Assembly (NCBI GenBank): GCA_009760855.2
Contig: WPIO01000007.1
Coordinates: 7,949,001 to 8,013,000, forward strand
Source: Cristatella mucedo
Taxonomy: Eukaryota > Bryozoa > Phylactolaemata > Cristatellidae
Length of the DNA stretch: 64,000 nucleotides
Direction of reading: 5' to 3'
Below, piece by piece: positions 13,126 through 21,540 of the stretch; position 1 is the first letter of the stretch; every line of letters begins with the position of its first letter. The notes below the pieces were generated by a model that ran no database searches, was not told the DNA's origin, and saw only the letters and a program-made list of their open reading frames with translations. The position numbers were made by a program, and so were the translations under genes.

Positions 13126-15740
13126 GTTATGATATAGATGATATACAGATTGGCATTTTGCATTCAATTGCATTAGAAAAACCACTGTACTATACAGCTG
13201 TTGCTTTTACATTAGCAGTATGCTGCTACAATCCATTTTGAATGGCAGCAACAGAACTACCTAGCTGACTACTAGCTGGCCAGGACATATTAAGGCCCTT
13301 GCTTTTGTGATATGATGCCATATGCTCCGGTGCAGAGTATGTAGCGCCGGCGTGAACTGCTGCTGCCTTTATATATGGGTGCAGCTCCTTCCAACTTACT
13401 GTAACTCGTGTGGTGGCACGATGTGCATTTCGCTGTAGAGCTTTTGCCGTAGCATAGTTACCATTCATTGTCATTCGTTCGAAGGTTGTTGTTGCCCTTC
13501 TAAGCTCATCGGCTGATGAGGGAACTGCAAACGTACCGTGTGCAGCTACCACCGATCTCCGAACTCGGCCGCTGTCGTGCAGCAGGCGCGGGCAGCTTCC
13601 GTTTTTCTTCTCAGACATGCCGGCCGTGCTGTACGAAGAAGTGAAGTACGTGGCGCCGGTGCACCGGCGCACGCTCGTGCTAGCTGGTGCTCAGGGCCTG
13701 GGCAGGCGGAGCCTGAAGAACAAGATCATTGCCTCCTACCCTAGCGAATTCGGCACCGCCTTACCGAGTGAGTGTGTGTGTGTGCACTCGGCAGCCGGGC
13801 GCCTGCTGCCACCTGCCGCTCGGTCAACAAGCTGTGGGCGCTGGGCCGCAGTGGCCACTGCCCGTCTTGCGCTGCCTGCATCTGCCAACGTCCGCCGGTC
13901 CGTCGACCGTCGGGGTGATGTGATGCAGCCACAGCTGCGGGCTTCATAGTGTGGTCTGAGTATATGCAGGCCGGTACCGCTTCTTTATCCCCTCAGTCGG
14001 CGCCGAATTTTACCAGTACACCGAATCTAGTACTCATCTACCGGTGCCAGCAGCCTTGCCCTTGATAGTCCGATGCATGCGTTCGACTATGCCGTTGCCT
14101 TCCGGTCGGTAAGCCGGCCTGCATATACTCAGACCACACATAGCTCTGTGAATAAGAGACTGGCTAGGAGTAGTATCTCTGAGAAAGTCTGCCCTTCCCT
14201 CCGTCACGCGGCAAGATGGCGCACTTTAGTCAAGCCGCAAGTCACTCGGCAAGATGGCGAAGTGTTGTCTTCCGGGACGGAACTACTATTACTCAGCGAA
14301 GCGAGTCCACAGGCAGCAGAGAGCTGCTCGCAGCCCCCATAAAGACCCTCCGTGCCGTCCAGGCATCCGACTGCAAGCCGCCGTGTTGACTGCTTCGTCA
14401 TCCCCCAGCCCAGTGCATCGGTGCCAGAATCGCACCGCCTTGAGTGGCCACAAGGAGGAAGCGCCGCTCGATAGCGCTGGCGCCTTCTCAGTTTTGTTCT
14501 TCATGCATTCATGCACGCCTTCAGGCACATCGCGAGCGATTCGCGAGGGCGAGGTGGACGGGCGCACGTACCACTTCAAGTCACGCGCCGACATGGAGCG
14601 CGACATCAAGAACGGGCGCTACCTGGAGTACGGCGAGCTGAAGGGTAACTACTATGGCACCGGATTCTTCTCGCTGACCGACGTGATCAATCTTGGCAGG
14701 GTGTGCGTCATCGACGCCAAGGCCACGGTGAGAATGCTTCGTCCGCCTTCCCCTTTTTTACCCCATGCCGCCGGCCTCTCTCCCCGCACCCCTGCATGTC
14801 GCCAGCCGATCGCGTCCGCCACAGGAGGGCTGCTGTCGCTGTGGCTAGCAGGTACTTGCAATGGTGCTCTCGTGTCGGCTAGGTGCTGGCAAAGCTCAGG
14901 ACTGCCGAGTGGACACCGTTCATCGTGTTCCTGAACCCTCCAAGCAGTGCGTCCATACTCGCTATGAATGAGCAGGCCATTGCATCGGGCGTGGATGTTC
15001 CCAAGAAGACGGTGAGTGCCTGAGCTACTGCTGCTCTGGCCAAGCGTCTGGAATTTTGTCGCACTACCCGCTGCTGACGAGTGCCCCAGCCCTCCCTCAC
15101 CCCCATGCGGTGCTGCCTCGGCGTTGTCCTCTGCCGGTCACGGTCGCTTCTCTCGATGTCGGCTGCCAGCGTGACGCAACGTGTCACCCCTGCGGTCGCT
15201 GAGGCCGTGCGCTGCTTCCCAGAGCATAGATCTGTAGCAATCGTTGATATGACCACCGATGTTCCAGTCCAGTGCTGACTAGGTGTCTGCCAAGCTCCCC
15301 ACTAGGTGTATGTTTAGCGAGCGTCCACCATGATGAGCGCAGCACCGCCGCTGCTGTGTCCTGCAGGAGGCGGATACCCAGCGGATATATGAGGAGAGTG
15401 GAAAGATCCTGCGAGGATACAAGCACCTCTTTGACGCCCTCATCCGGTATGACGATTTTGACCAGTCATTCAAGAAGATCCTTAATCTTTTCGAAGACGC
15501 CAAGCACGAGCAGCAGTGGGTGCCTGCTTCGTGGGTAAGAGCTGCTGCTGCCTGCCCCTCCCATTGCTGCCAGCCGACATCCGGCAATGCTGCCGCCACA
15601 TCTGTTGCCGCTTTGCTGCTGTCTCTGCTGCTACTTTTCGGTCGGTAGCATTCACGTGGTAATCATGTGCTGCCCGCCAATTAATTCTCTAGGCCAACTC
15701 TCCAGACGTGACCGTGCTGGAGCTCGGCAATGAAATGTAG
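5967..15740 (+). CDS. MPP2: MAGUK p55 family scaffold protein, MPP2/PALS2-like (5' end missing), 10 exons
   Basis: Membrane-associated guanylate kinase scaffold that, in the family, organises polarity and junction complexes at the plasma membrane. Exons: 5967-6042, 6281-6429, 8093-8224, 8347-8470, 8562-8642, 13615-13767, 14525-14727, 14883-15011, 15367-15534, 15693-15740. They join in frame to 420 residues. In order they give most of a PDZ domain (with LLHVGDLVKEVN), an SH3 domain (AHFKYDPLKD ... MWWE ... GLIPS), a basic hook (LCGMGRKKKR), the linker LYEEV, and a guanylate-kinase-like domain (GAQGLGRRSLKN, STSR, GRYLEYGELKGNYYG) ending in QQWVPASW. The hook motif and the C-terminal QWVPxSW point to MPP2/PALS2 rather than PALS1. 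The P-loop lacks the usual GK lysine, as in other MAGUKs, so it is likely a binding module and not an enzyme. The L27 domains and the PDZ start (expected to end ...EPL before GITV) were not found in 1-5966. The family call is firm; the exact paralogue is less sure. Confidence 0.93.
6050..6135 (+). mobile_element. Short LINE tail in MPP intron
   Basis: CACGTAAAGTGCATAGACAG, GCACTATACAAATATC and (ATT)n, immediately after the PDZ exon donor. Confidence 0.6.
6281..6429 (+). CDS. MPP2: MPP exon: PDZ domain, second part
   Basis: Acceptor TTCTTTCTAG, donor CAG|GTAATT. It encodes GLLHVGDLVKEVNNVPV, the p55-family PDZ signature, then the terminal helix and strand (PEQLTDLIRAGG, ITFKIIPG). Enters in phase 1, leaves in phase 0. 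Confidence 0.93.
6555..7440 (-). mobile_element. LINE-2 fragment, antisense in MPP intron
   Basis: Minus-strand frames give SFKPSETAAAT, FLKLNDDRTELLLIGHPKRV, ARNLGVVFESN, MNMAARLVFKSQRFEHVSPM, LKELGWMPVEQRIQSQVLTL and YLAELLHQFQ. These are the thumb and C-terminal part of a non-LTR reverse transcriptase. Truncated 5' and frameshifted. Confidence 0.85.
7441..8092. other. MPP intron sequence
   Basis: No gene or repeat recognised beyond the SH3-exon acceptor at 8083-8092. Confidence 0.4.
8093..8224 (+). CDS. MPP2: MPP exon: SH3 domain, first part
   Basis: Acceptor GCATTTTCAG, donor GAG|GTACGT, 44 codons in phase 0. It encodes LFLKAHFKYDPLKDKQIASR, LGLSFADGDILHI and MWWE. The ALYDY-like start and the WW pair are typical of MAGUK SH3 domains, with the two-residue DKQIASRDLGL insertion pattern of p55 proteins. 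Confidence 0.93.
8347..8470 (+). CDS. MPP2: MPP exon: SH3 end and start of hook
   Basis: Acceptor CTCACTAG, donor C|GTAAGC. It completes the SH3 with ATNVTSNRSGLIPSPAMEEK, then a Pro/Met/Glu-rich linker (MPAPQPMPMEDDEAPKSS). Enters in phase 0 and ends in phase 1. Confidence 0.92.
8562..8642 (+). CDS. MPP2: MPP exon: basic hook
   Basis: Acceptor TTCTTTTTCAG, donor G|GTATGT, 81 nt. With the carried base it reads LCGMGRKKKRSFNVTAAP, matching the CG...KKKK hook of MPP2/PALS2, which in the family binds ERM/4.1 FERM domains. It ends in phase 1 and joins directly to 13615 across a 5 kb intron. Confidence 0.88.
8841..8908. repeat. 34-bp tandem duplication
   Basis: Two identical 34-bp units starting TAACGTGTGACCCATTGCCC. 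Confidence 0.9.
9355..12400 (-). mobile_element. CR1/L2-like LINE (LINE-1), nearly full-length, antisense in MPP intron
   Basis: On the minus strand the order is: LLSLRHRRS (12395 down), then an apurinic endonuclease starting RSMCNKPLVISDLI (12079-11633) with LLALNETWL, VVYRPPG and VVMGDF. A linker with SDH follows (11632-11177), then reverse transcriptase 10729-9881 (VSLLPFLSKTLERVV, LLDLSATFDTIDQ, GVPQGSVLGPVLF, FYADDTQLY, NFLKLNDDKTN) and a thumb 9871-9632 (LDFCNSLLTGLP). The tail 9355-9550 has the TAAAGCGCC/CTCAATCTCT motif and (ATT)n. The YADD active site is kept, but frameshifts near 9880, 10730-11170 and 11633 and the GDF in place of GDFN show it is dead. Confidence 0.9.
13064..13123. 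repeat. (TC)n microsatellite
   Basis: About 30 uninterrupted TC dinucleotides in the MPP intron. Confidence 0.97.
13615..13767 (+). CDS. MPP2: MPP exon: GK-like domain, P-loop region
   Basis: Acceptor TTTTTCTTCTCAG, donor A|GTGAGT. It encodes PAVLYEEVKYVAPVHRRTLV, then LAGAQGLGRRSLKNKII and the stretch to EFGTALP. The phosphate loop has RRS in place of the GKS/T of active guanylate kinases. The internal ATG at 13617 is not a start; the codon is preceded in frame by exon 8562-8642. Confidence 0.95.
13949..14139. mobile_element. Short fold-back element with 26-bp perfect terminal inverted repeats
   Basis: GTGTGGTCTGAGTATATGCA + GGCCGG at 13949-13974 is the exact reverse complement of 14114-14139. 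It has 191 bp in total, no ORF of note, and lies in the intron between two GK exons. MITE-like. Confidence 0.75.
14212..14259 (+). promoter_or_regulatory. Two YY1-like motifs in MPP intron
   Basis: CAAGATGGCG at 14212-14221 and again at 14250-14259, each inside a CGGCAAGATGGCG unit. The core AAGATGGCG is the YY1 consensus. Use here is speculative. Confidence 0.3.
14525..14727 (+). CDS. MPP2: MPP exon: GK-like domain, nucleotide-site region
   Basis: Acceptor ACGCCTTCAG, donor ACG|GTGAGA. After the split serine codon it reads TSRAIREGEVDGRTYHF, then GRYLEYGELKGNYYGT and GRVCVIDAKAT. These are the GMP-site TSR, the E..Y..G segment and the central strand of GK-like domains. The open frame extends on both sides of the splice sites but is not coding there. 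Confidence 0.95.
14883..15011 (+). CDS. MPP2: MPP exon: GK-like domain, central part
   Basis: Acceptor GTCGGCTAG, donor ACG|GTGAGT, 43 codons in phase 0. It encodes VLAKLRTAEWTPFIVFLNPP and SILAMNEQAIASGVDVPKKT, aligned with the (A/V)LRTAEF.P(Y/F)VVFI segment of MPP proteins. Confidence 0.95.
15367..15534 (+). CDS. MPP2: MPP exon: GK-like domain, C-terminal part
   Basis: Acceptor GTCCTGCAG, donor TGG|GTAAGA, 56 codons. It encodes EADTQRIYEESGKILRGYKH, FDALIRYDDFDQSFKKIL and EQQWVPASW. The last six residues match the almost invariant QWVPxSW terminus of the family. Confidence 0.95.
15693..15740 (+). CDS. MPP2: MPP terminal coding exon (inferred)
   Basis: Acceptor AATTCTCTAG. It adds ANSPDVTVLELGNEM and a TAG stop. 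Relatives usually end at SWVY, so this 15-residue tail is unusual. If the donor at 15535 were not used, the frame would run on through SWVRAAAACP to a different end. The splice form is inferred from signals only. Confidence 0.6.
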   Translation, partial: ANSPDVTVLELGNEM

Positions 15741-16675
15741 CCGCCGTTGTTGCCAGAGCTCAACCACATGCCTTTTACCATCGCACCTTCGGCGTTTGCT
15801 GGCCGTCGTTGAATCTGCTGCTGCCTCAGACGGCCGCTGCCGTGCGCACGGCCAGCAGCAGCGCTGCTGCTGCAAGTGCAGGGCCTGAGCAACTGCTCGT
15901 GCGTGCTCCTCCCGCTCCGAACAACCGGTGGTGGTGACAGTGGTAGTGGTGGTGGTGGCAGTACATTGGTTTAGCGTCGTCATATCTGTGTCTTGCTAGC
16001 TGCCGTCGTGCCTTAGTGCAAGGAGCTGAGCCGTTTGTCAATAGGGGTATCACCTTTTTGTAGCATGCGTCTTCAGCTAGAAGACAGCATCTCCTCATTT
16101 TTCCTTCAAATTTCCCTGTAAGCACCAATGGCAGTGCACCGCCGCTCACATTGCTCGCTAGCCAGCTGGCCAGGCTGTTGCCTTCGAAGCGCTCGATTCG
16201 GCCGTGACCTACAAGCCGACTCCTTGCTCCATGACGCTGGCCATCGCACAGGCGATGTGTATTTTAGCACGAGCGCAGCAGCTCGTGCTCGCCGTCTGTC
16301 CGGCGGCTGCCTGGAGGCTGCGATAGCCTCGCTGCCTGCCTCAGCGCTTGCACTTCGCGCATGCAGCCCCTTCGGCATCGGTGCAGTGCCTGTCAATTCG
16401 TGTGCAAATTCTACCATTCCAGTTTTATGATGGCGCAACGGTGTAGCTTTGTTTTGCAGCTGTCGTCATTGGTGCACCTATAGGTCTGTGGCCATCAGGC
16501 CTGATGGTCGGTCCTCTTTCCTAGGTCATGCCTTTCATAGCATCGTACTCTACCTGCTATGGTCGTCTTAGGAGCACCGTTTTTATTTTGAGCAGACATC
16601 GGATCGCATGTGTATATATACTATGTACTATGTATTAGTAGTATTTTTATACTTATCCGCCTTCAAATCAATAAA
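15741..16675 (+). other. MPP 3' UTR
   Basis: About 930 bp with no credible coding, ending at an AATAAA. It includes a (GGT)n-like patch near 15930-15960. Both strands give short ORFs here that share no family signature. Confidence 0.6.
16670..16675 (+). terminator. MPP poly(A) signal
   Basis: AATAAA in an AT-rich context, 930 nt after the MPP stop; a T-rich stretch precedes it. Confidence 0.65.
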
Positions 16676-16679
16676 AAGT

Positions 16680-17033
16680 CCAAACTTGCTGCAAGCATTG
16701 TGCACCACAGCTTTTAGTTTTGCCTATGCAAGGATAAGTCGTGTCTAATTACGCAAGCTAATTTGTACTCGCTGCCTGAGCTTTGCTGAATGGAAAGTTT
16801 TGCCCCGGCAATAGACCATTTATTGTTGGGGTGAAGGATTAGATACAGTGTGCATGCCAGAAGACGTTGCGATATAGTAACTGCACTTCAGATTCATGTG
16901 TCCTCTCAGTTGTAGCTTCTTCGGATTCTACCTTTTTTAAAGTTATATACATCGTTTGCCGACCCTAGATGTGACTTACGTCAAGAGACAAATTCAGATT
17001 AGTTTAAAGGATAAATTATGGGGAGTCTCTCTT
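16680..17033. other. Intergenic, nothing recognised
   Basis: AT-rich sequence after the MPP poly(A) signal. Confidence 0.4.
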
Positions 17034-17162
17034 TCAATAAGTGCTCAAAAACTTTATTGATTCGAACTCATCGAGCACGTTCTCAACACAATCTTTCAAG
17101 CAATTCGTGGAAAACAGCACTTCAATCGTTCGAGGCGCTTTTCTGCAGTGCTGATCCTTTAC
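17034..17162 (-). CDS. Possible terminal exon of an unidentified minus-strand gene
   Basis: The acceptor AATTTCCTTGCAG-like site (complement at about 17163-17175) opens 42 codons: VKDQHCRKAPRTIEVLFSTN then CLKDCVENVLDEFESIKF. A TGA stop follows, and an AATAAA overlaps the last codons. I do not recognise the product and found no upstream partner exon, so it may be chance. Confidence 0.25.
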   Translation of the reverse strand, partial: VKDQHCRKAPRTIEVLFSTNCLKDCVENVLDEFESIKFLSTY

Positions 17163-17213
17163 CTGCAAGGAAATCTTAATTGCATGTAACCTCAGGTATA
17201 AAGACGGTGGTAT

Positions 17214-17402
17214 TGGTGAGCTGTGATGGCACACTAAGTAAGGCGGTTGCTTTCACGACCTCGGTCCCAAGATCGTGGGTTCGATTCCTGCAGTGGGCGA
17301 TCTTGTATCGCCTCTGCAAGTGGTGGTGATAGCCGTAAAGGCTTTTCTGTCGCTATACAAAAAGATGCTGCTTAACAGCTAGGATTTATTTATTTATTTT
17401 AT
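17214..17402 (+). repeat. SINE-B copy (tRNA-derived)
   Basis: It carries GTGATGGCACACTAAGTAAG (A-box side) and GTGGGTTCGATTCCTGC (B-box), then the family body CTGTCGCTATACAAAAAGAT and a (TTTA)n tail. Confidence 0.85.
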
Positions 17403-17517
17403 TGATTGCAATGACTAGGATAGCCTGTGAGGGAGATGGTATGTCCGTCCACTGGTATTCGAGAAATATCAGGTTTAGTCACACCCTAGCTCGATTTTGC
17501 AAATACATTTATTCCCA

Positions 17518-17868
17518 GGCTTCCGGTACGCCATGGATCGCTTGGGTCTTGCGGAGGTTAGTGAGATCAAGTCAGGCGACACAAGTCAAGTGGTACTGCT
17601 TGGTCTGGCACAGCCAATGTTGTGTTGTCTTTTGTGCCCTCAGCAAGCCGAGGCTCCACTACTGCCGAGGTTCTACTTGCCGGTTTCAGTCAGCTGATTT
17701 TTTGCGATTTCTACTGCAGTTGTTATGGGTACAGGCAGCTCATTGGCGGCAGCTAGCATACTGGCATCGAGTGCTGCCACGTCCTCAGCCGAGGTGGTTG
17801 CAGTGGCATTGCTGGAATTTGAGCTCGGTCGTGGACCAGTGATTCCTTGGGCTTCTTAGGCTGGAGTC
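17518..17868 (+). CDS. Possible exons of an unidentified plus-strand gene
   Basis: After TTTATTCCCAG (17518) the frame reads GFRYAMDRLGLAEVSEIKSG then DTSQ. After TTCTACTGCAG (17721) another frame reads VMGTGSSLAAASILASSAAT, SSAEVVAVALLEFELGRGPV and IPWAS with a stop at about 17860. The Ala/Ser-rich translation and good acceptors are suggestive, but no family is recognised and donors are weak. Confidence 0.2.
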
Positions 17869-18792
17869 CTCCTAAAGTGTGTAGATAGACCTTTCGGCGC
17901 CAGGGGACAAAGCTACAAATGACGCCCTCTACCCTTGTCAAAAATTGCTCCACCACAGAAGAGAGGCAAAAAACACTAGCACTCAAATCGAGTAGATAAA
18001 GTTTTATTAACTGTAGTAGCTAATCACAGCTTTAACATTTAATTTTTCTGGCCTTGAACTTGGCAAACTGGTCTGTTACAGTTTGAAAGTCAATATTTTT
18101 CAGTGGCTCTCTATGCTTAACAAGGCCAAATCAGAGAGTATCTTGCCCCATTGATGCTCTCAGATAAGACAGGTTACCTCCAATTTGCTAAAGTAACGTT
18201 CATAACTGGCAACTTGTACAGCTATGTTAAGAAGAACTTGCAAGGCAACTCTCAAATTATGAACTATCTTCTCCATAACTGACAATGGAAGACTATGAGT
18301 TTGGGGGCTCCTTGGTGCCGATTCGTGACGTGTGGCAAGAAGCATTTTACAGTTGCATATTTCGTTGTGCACCTCTGTTCCATCAACGTCTGAACCATAG
18401 AAGCCTCCAAGATCTAGATATTGTTGGCTGAGTTTGGTCTGGTCAAGTGTCTTCAAAAGCTGCTCAACTTCCAACAAGAAACCAAATTTTGCATCAAGAA
18501 ATGTGAGCAGGAAAACCTAGTTGTAATTTCTTGTCTGAGATAGTCTGTGCTGTCCTTCATAGTTCTTGAAATCTCTCCCTCTGCCATGAGGCCAACATCC
18601 TGAGAGAGTTCTGCAGGCATCTGTGTCCTTCGGCAAATTTTTCATTCAACTGCAGCCTCCCCAAAAATCACATCTACTACTGGCAATGATTCTTGGCACA
18701 GGTCTCCTCGAAATCTTGACAACCAAATCTCAAAAGAGTGGAGGTCACAAGAGGCGTCTTTGAAGTTCCTCTTTGGATCCTGCAGTCTTTAA

Positions 18793-19172
18793 CTAATAAT
18801 AATAATAATGCACTTGATAAAGCACCCTCAGAGAACTCAATCTCCTTCTAGGCGCTTTACATTTGCTGCAAAGGGAAACGCGATTGAATGGTGAGTAATA
18901 TCATGCTTGATAAACAACATGAATAACATGGTTAGGGGTGACATGCACAGGGTCAGCATGCAAATGTGGTTAGTGGCAGCATGCACAGTGTCAGCACGCA
19001 TAAGCACGTGAAGGGCGAATCACAGGGACCAACTAAATGCAGTCCTAAATAGGTGTTTTCAAGTTCTTTTTAATGTGGTCAAGTCAGGGGATGTTCTGAC
19101 GCAGGTCGGGAGGGAGTTTCAGGTTTTGGGAGCATACGAACTAAATGCACGGTCTCCAAAGGATTTGAGGTT
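18793..19172 (-). mobile_element. LINE-1-type 3' end, minus orientation
   Basis: (AAT)n, GCACTTGATAAAGCACCCTC, TAGGCGCTTTACATTTGC, then the RT C-terminal coding end (complement encodes FGDRAFSSYAPKTWNS-like residues). Confidence 0.8.
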
Positions 19173-19560
19173 TACTGAATGCAATCAATCTTTCTTAAGA
19201 TGCTGTGCCAAAATGGCAACAGACCCAACAAGTTTTAAAATTCAAAATACAATGTAGGAGACTGCCAGCTTCACTTCTTTTTTCGAGTGTTTCACTTGTG
19301 TCAGACAGTTGCTCCAAAAGACCTATAATGTTACTCCGTCCATAATTGATAGCTTTTACAGCCTCCACTCTTGTACTCCACCTTGGAGCAGAGCCACGTT
19401 TGACAGTAATGGCTAAGACTTTCTTCAATTCTTACCATCTCAGAGTTGATCTTGAAAAGAATAAGTAGGTGCTTTCCATTGTCCCAAAAAAGGTAATGAC
19501 AACGGAATCTTGACGAAGCATGGACTCCTGTCAGGTTCAAGCAATGTTTATGTACAAAAC

Positions 19561-19912
19561 CTCAAATCCTTTGGAGACCGTGCATTTAGTTCGTATGCTC
19601 CCAAAGCCTGGAACTCACTCCGACTTGCGTCAGAACATCCCCTGACTTGACCACATTAAAAAGAACTTGAAAACACCTATTTAGGACAGCATTTAGTGGG
19701 TCCCTTTGATTATTCCTTCATGTGCGTATGCTTGCTGACCCTGTGCATATCACCCCTGACCATGTTATTTCATGTTGTTTACCAAGCATGATATTACTCA
19801 CCATTCAATCCCGTTTCCCTTTGCAGCAAATTTAAAGCGCCTAGAAAGAGATTGAGTTCTCTGAGGGTGCTTAATCAAGAGTATTATTACTATTATTATT
19901 ATTATCACGGTT
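19561..19912 (+). mobile_element. LINE-1-type 3' end, plus orientation
   Basis: Mirror copy of 18793-19172: CTCAAATCCTTTGGAGACCG, ATGCTCCCAAAGCCTGGAAC, the TTTAAAGCGCCTAGAAAGAG tail and (ATT)n. Confidence 0.8.
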
Positions 19913-20439
19913 TACAAAAACTGCCTTCTCATTTCTGGACAGTACTCTCTTTTGGACACCTGACCGACAAGTGGCCAGACATGACTGCTGAGTTGTCAGG
20001 GCACTTCGACCTGCAATCTTGCAAGGACATTTGTCAGGTTCGAGTTTGTCCAAGATGAGACCCTCACTTGCTGCAGCATCTTTTGCATAGATTTGAAGGA
20101 ACCTCGTGAATAATTCTTTAATGATTACTGTTGTGTACGCAAAGTCAAAATTGACTTATCTAACAACCTCAGACATCTGCTCGTGGTGTGCCAAATCAAG
20201 AGTTGAGTTTAACTAACTTCCACAGTACTTGTTTCACGTGTGTCGTAAGAGTAACTTGTCTCTAACTGTGTATGCAAGTACGTTAAGGAACTCATTTTGG
20301 GTTTGAGGAATATATAACAGACTGACTTTGGATTCTTTCTCGCGTGGTCCAGATGTGATTGCAGAAGAGGATCGTACCGAGCTACAAGATGAAGAAGTTC
20401 TCCAGAAGTTTTTAATATTGCTCTCACCAGCCAGGCCAA

Positions 20440-20565
20440 AACTCTCTCGGTGACCATGCAGTGTGTGTGCCTGCAGCGTCTACTGTTGTAATTAGCAAAG
20501 CGCCTTGACACGAATGTATATGCCTCACCTATGGCCAATAGTTAAGCCATTGACGCAGCCCAGCG
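20440..20565. repeat. Dispersed repeat Y, copy 1
   Basis: It shares GTTGTAATTAGC, AATGTAT, CTATGGCCAATAG/TTTGGCCACTGG and GCAGTTGAC-like blocks, in the same order and orientation, with 21425-21540. Probably the 5' flank of the hAT element. Confidence 0.45.
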
Positions 20566-21424
20566 TCAGGCCACTAATGCATGTTATATTTCGTGTCGTC
20601 TGCTGCGACTGATGGCGCTCTGATATGTGCGCCCGTTGAGAGTAATAAGGGAGTCTCGTTTACCGCGAACGAGCGCCAGCTGTGTCTCCGTGAGACTCCA
20701 ACTAGAACAGCCGCCTCGGGAGACATTGCTATACAACAACCACACAATGCCAGTTTTTGAAAAACAAAGAACTTGATTCAGCTGGGAACTCTGGGAACTC
20801 TCTTTAGGACGCCTTGCCGTCGTTCTTTCCGATAAGATGCGTGCCTCAACAGCTGCGTCTATTCGATTGCCTTTGAGAAGCTTCCTCTCTGCTTCTGTCC
20901 ATGTGGTGAAAGCCTGCCGGTGAGAAGGGCTATTTTCATGGGCACTTGGTTATTCAGGTTTCCTCCACTAAACCCTTTGCAAATTCAAGTGCCGATCTTG
21001 AATTTTGGGTGCCTTGACACAAGGCACCGACAGACTGTGGCAGGCAGGATGGGGTGAGTGGACTGGAAGGGCAGTTGGAATGCATAGAGGAGAACGGCCG
21101 TGTGCTTGTTTTGCTACGAGTGCCAGCTGAATGCTGGTTGAAGCCCCTTCGATGTTTCTTCGTCTTAGCGTGTATGGCGCCAGAACGTCAAGCTACGTAG
21201 CTTCGTCTACATATGTAAACATGCTTAGCTAGCTCAGCTAGCAATAGTCAACCATCAAAACAAGGACTTGCTTAACATGAAGATTGGTATTCTCATATGA
21301 AAAAGTTTCTAAACAATATATGCACAATCCATTTTGCTTTTCCTGCTCCTTGGCCTTGGCACCCACAACATCTGTCTCCCCCTTTGCTTTGCCACTGTCC
21401 TCATGGTCAACGGTGTCATGGGAA
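20566..21424. other. Intergenic, nothing recognised
   Basis: No supported gene. A minus-strand ORF at 21238-21504 (KAKGETDVVGAKAKEQEKQN) shares its first residues with the ORF end at 20.5 kb because both lie in repeat Y. Confidence 0.35.
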
Positions 21425-21540
21425 AGGATATTGTGTGCCTGCTGGCTGCTGCTGTTGTAATTAGCTAAGCGTCCAGCCACTAATGTATGCCCACCTTTGG
21501 CCACTGGTTGGGCAGTTGACTAGGTGCAGGCGGCAGGCCT
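21425..21540. repeat. Dispersed repeat Y, copy 2
   Basis: Direct copy of 20440-20565 with many substitutions. Confidence 0.45.

Larger units (their letters stand above)
8643..13614 (+). other. Large MPP intron between hook and GK domain
   Basis: A 4,972-bp intron. It holds a 34-bp tandem duplication (8841-8908), a nearly full-length antisense LINE (about 9355-12400) and a (TC)n microsatellite (13064-13123). I see no missed MPP exon: the flanking exons already join in frame (ALAA-D-MPAVLYEEV). The stretches 8909-9354 and 12410-13060 show nothing I recognise. Confidence 0.75.
17990..20540 (-). mobile_element. hAT transposase relic (ZMYM1-like), interrupted by LINE tails
   Basis: Minus-strand frames, from 20538 down: LLHLVARYDPLLQSHLDHAR with KNPKSV (20.4 kb), SGVQKRVLSRNEKAVFVN (about 19.9 kb), KKVLAITVKRGSAPRWSTRV and EAVKAINYGR (19.4 kb), FLLEVEQLLKTLDQTKLS, and the C-terminal dimerisation motif QVASYERYFSKLEVTCLI with YLRASMGQDTL (18.2 kb). 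This is the order seen in ZMYM1/P52rIPK-like hAT transposases. Stops, frameshifts and two insertions (18793-19172, 19561-19912) disable it. Confidence 0.8.

Noticed and set aside
13617..13949. ATG at 13617 as a gene start
   Set aside because: It lies inside a GK exon with a good acceptor at 13614, and upstream SH3/hook exons join in frame.
14254..14934. A single 226-codon gene
   Set aside because: Only 14525-14727 is coding (a GK exon); the rest is intron that happens to be open.
17214..17402. Functional tRNA gene
   Set aside because: B box is clear but no cloverleaf can be folded, and the sequence has four related copies with (TTTA)n tails; it is a SINE.
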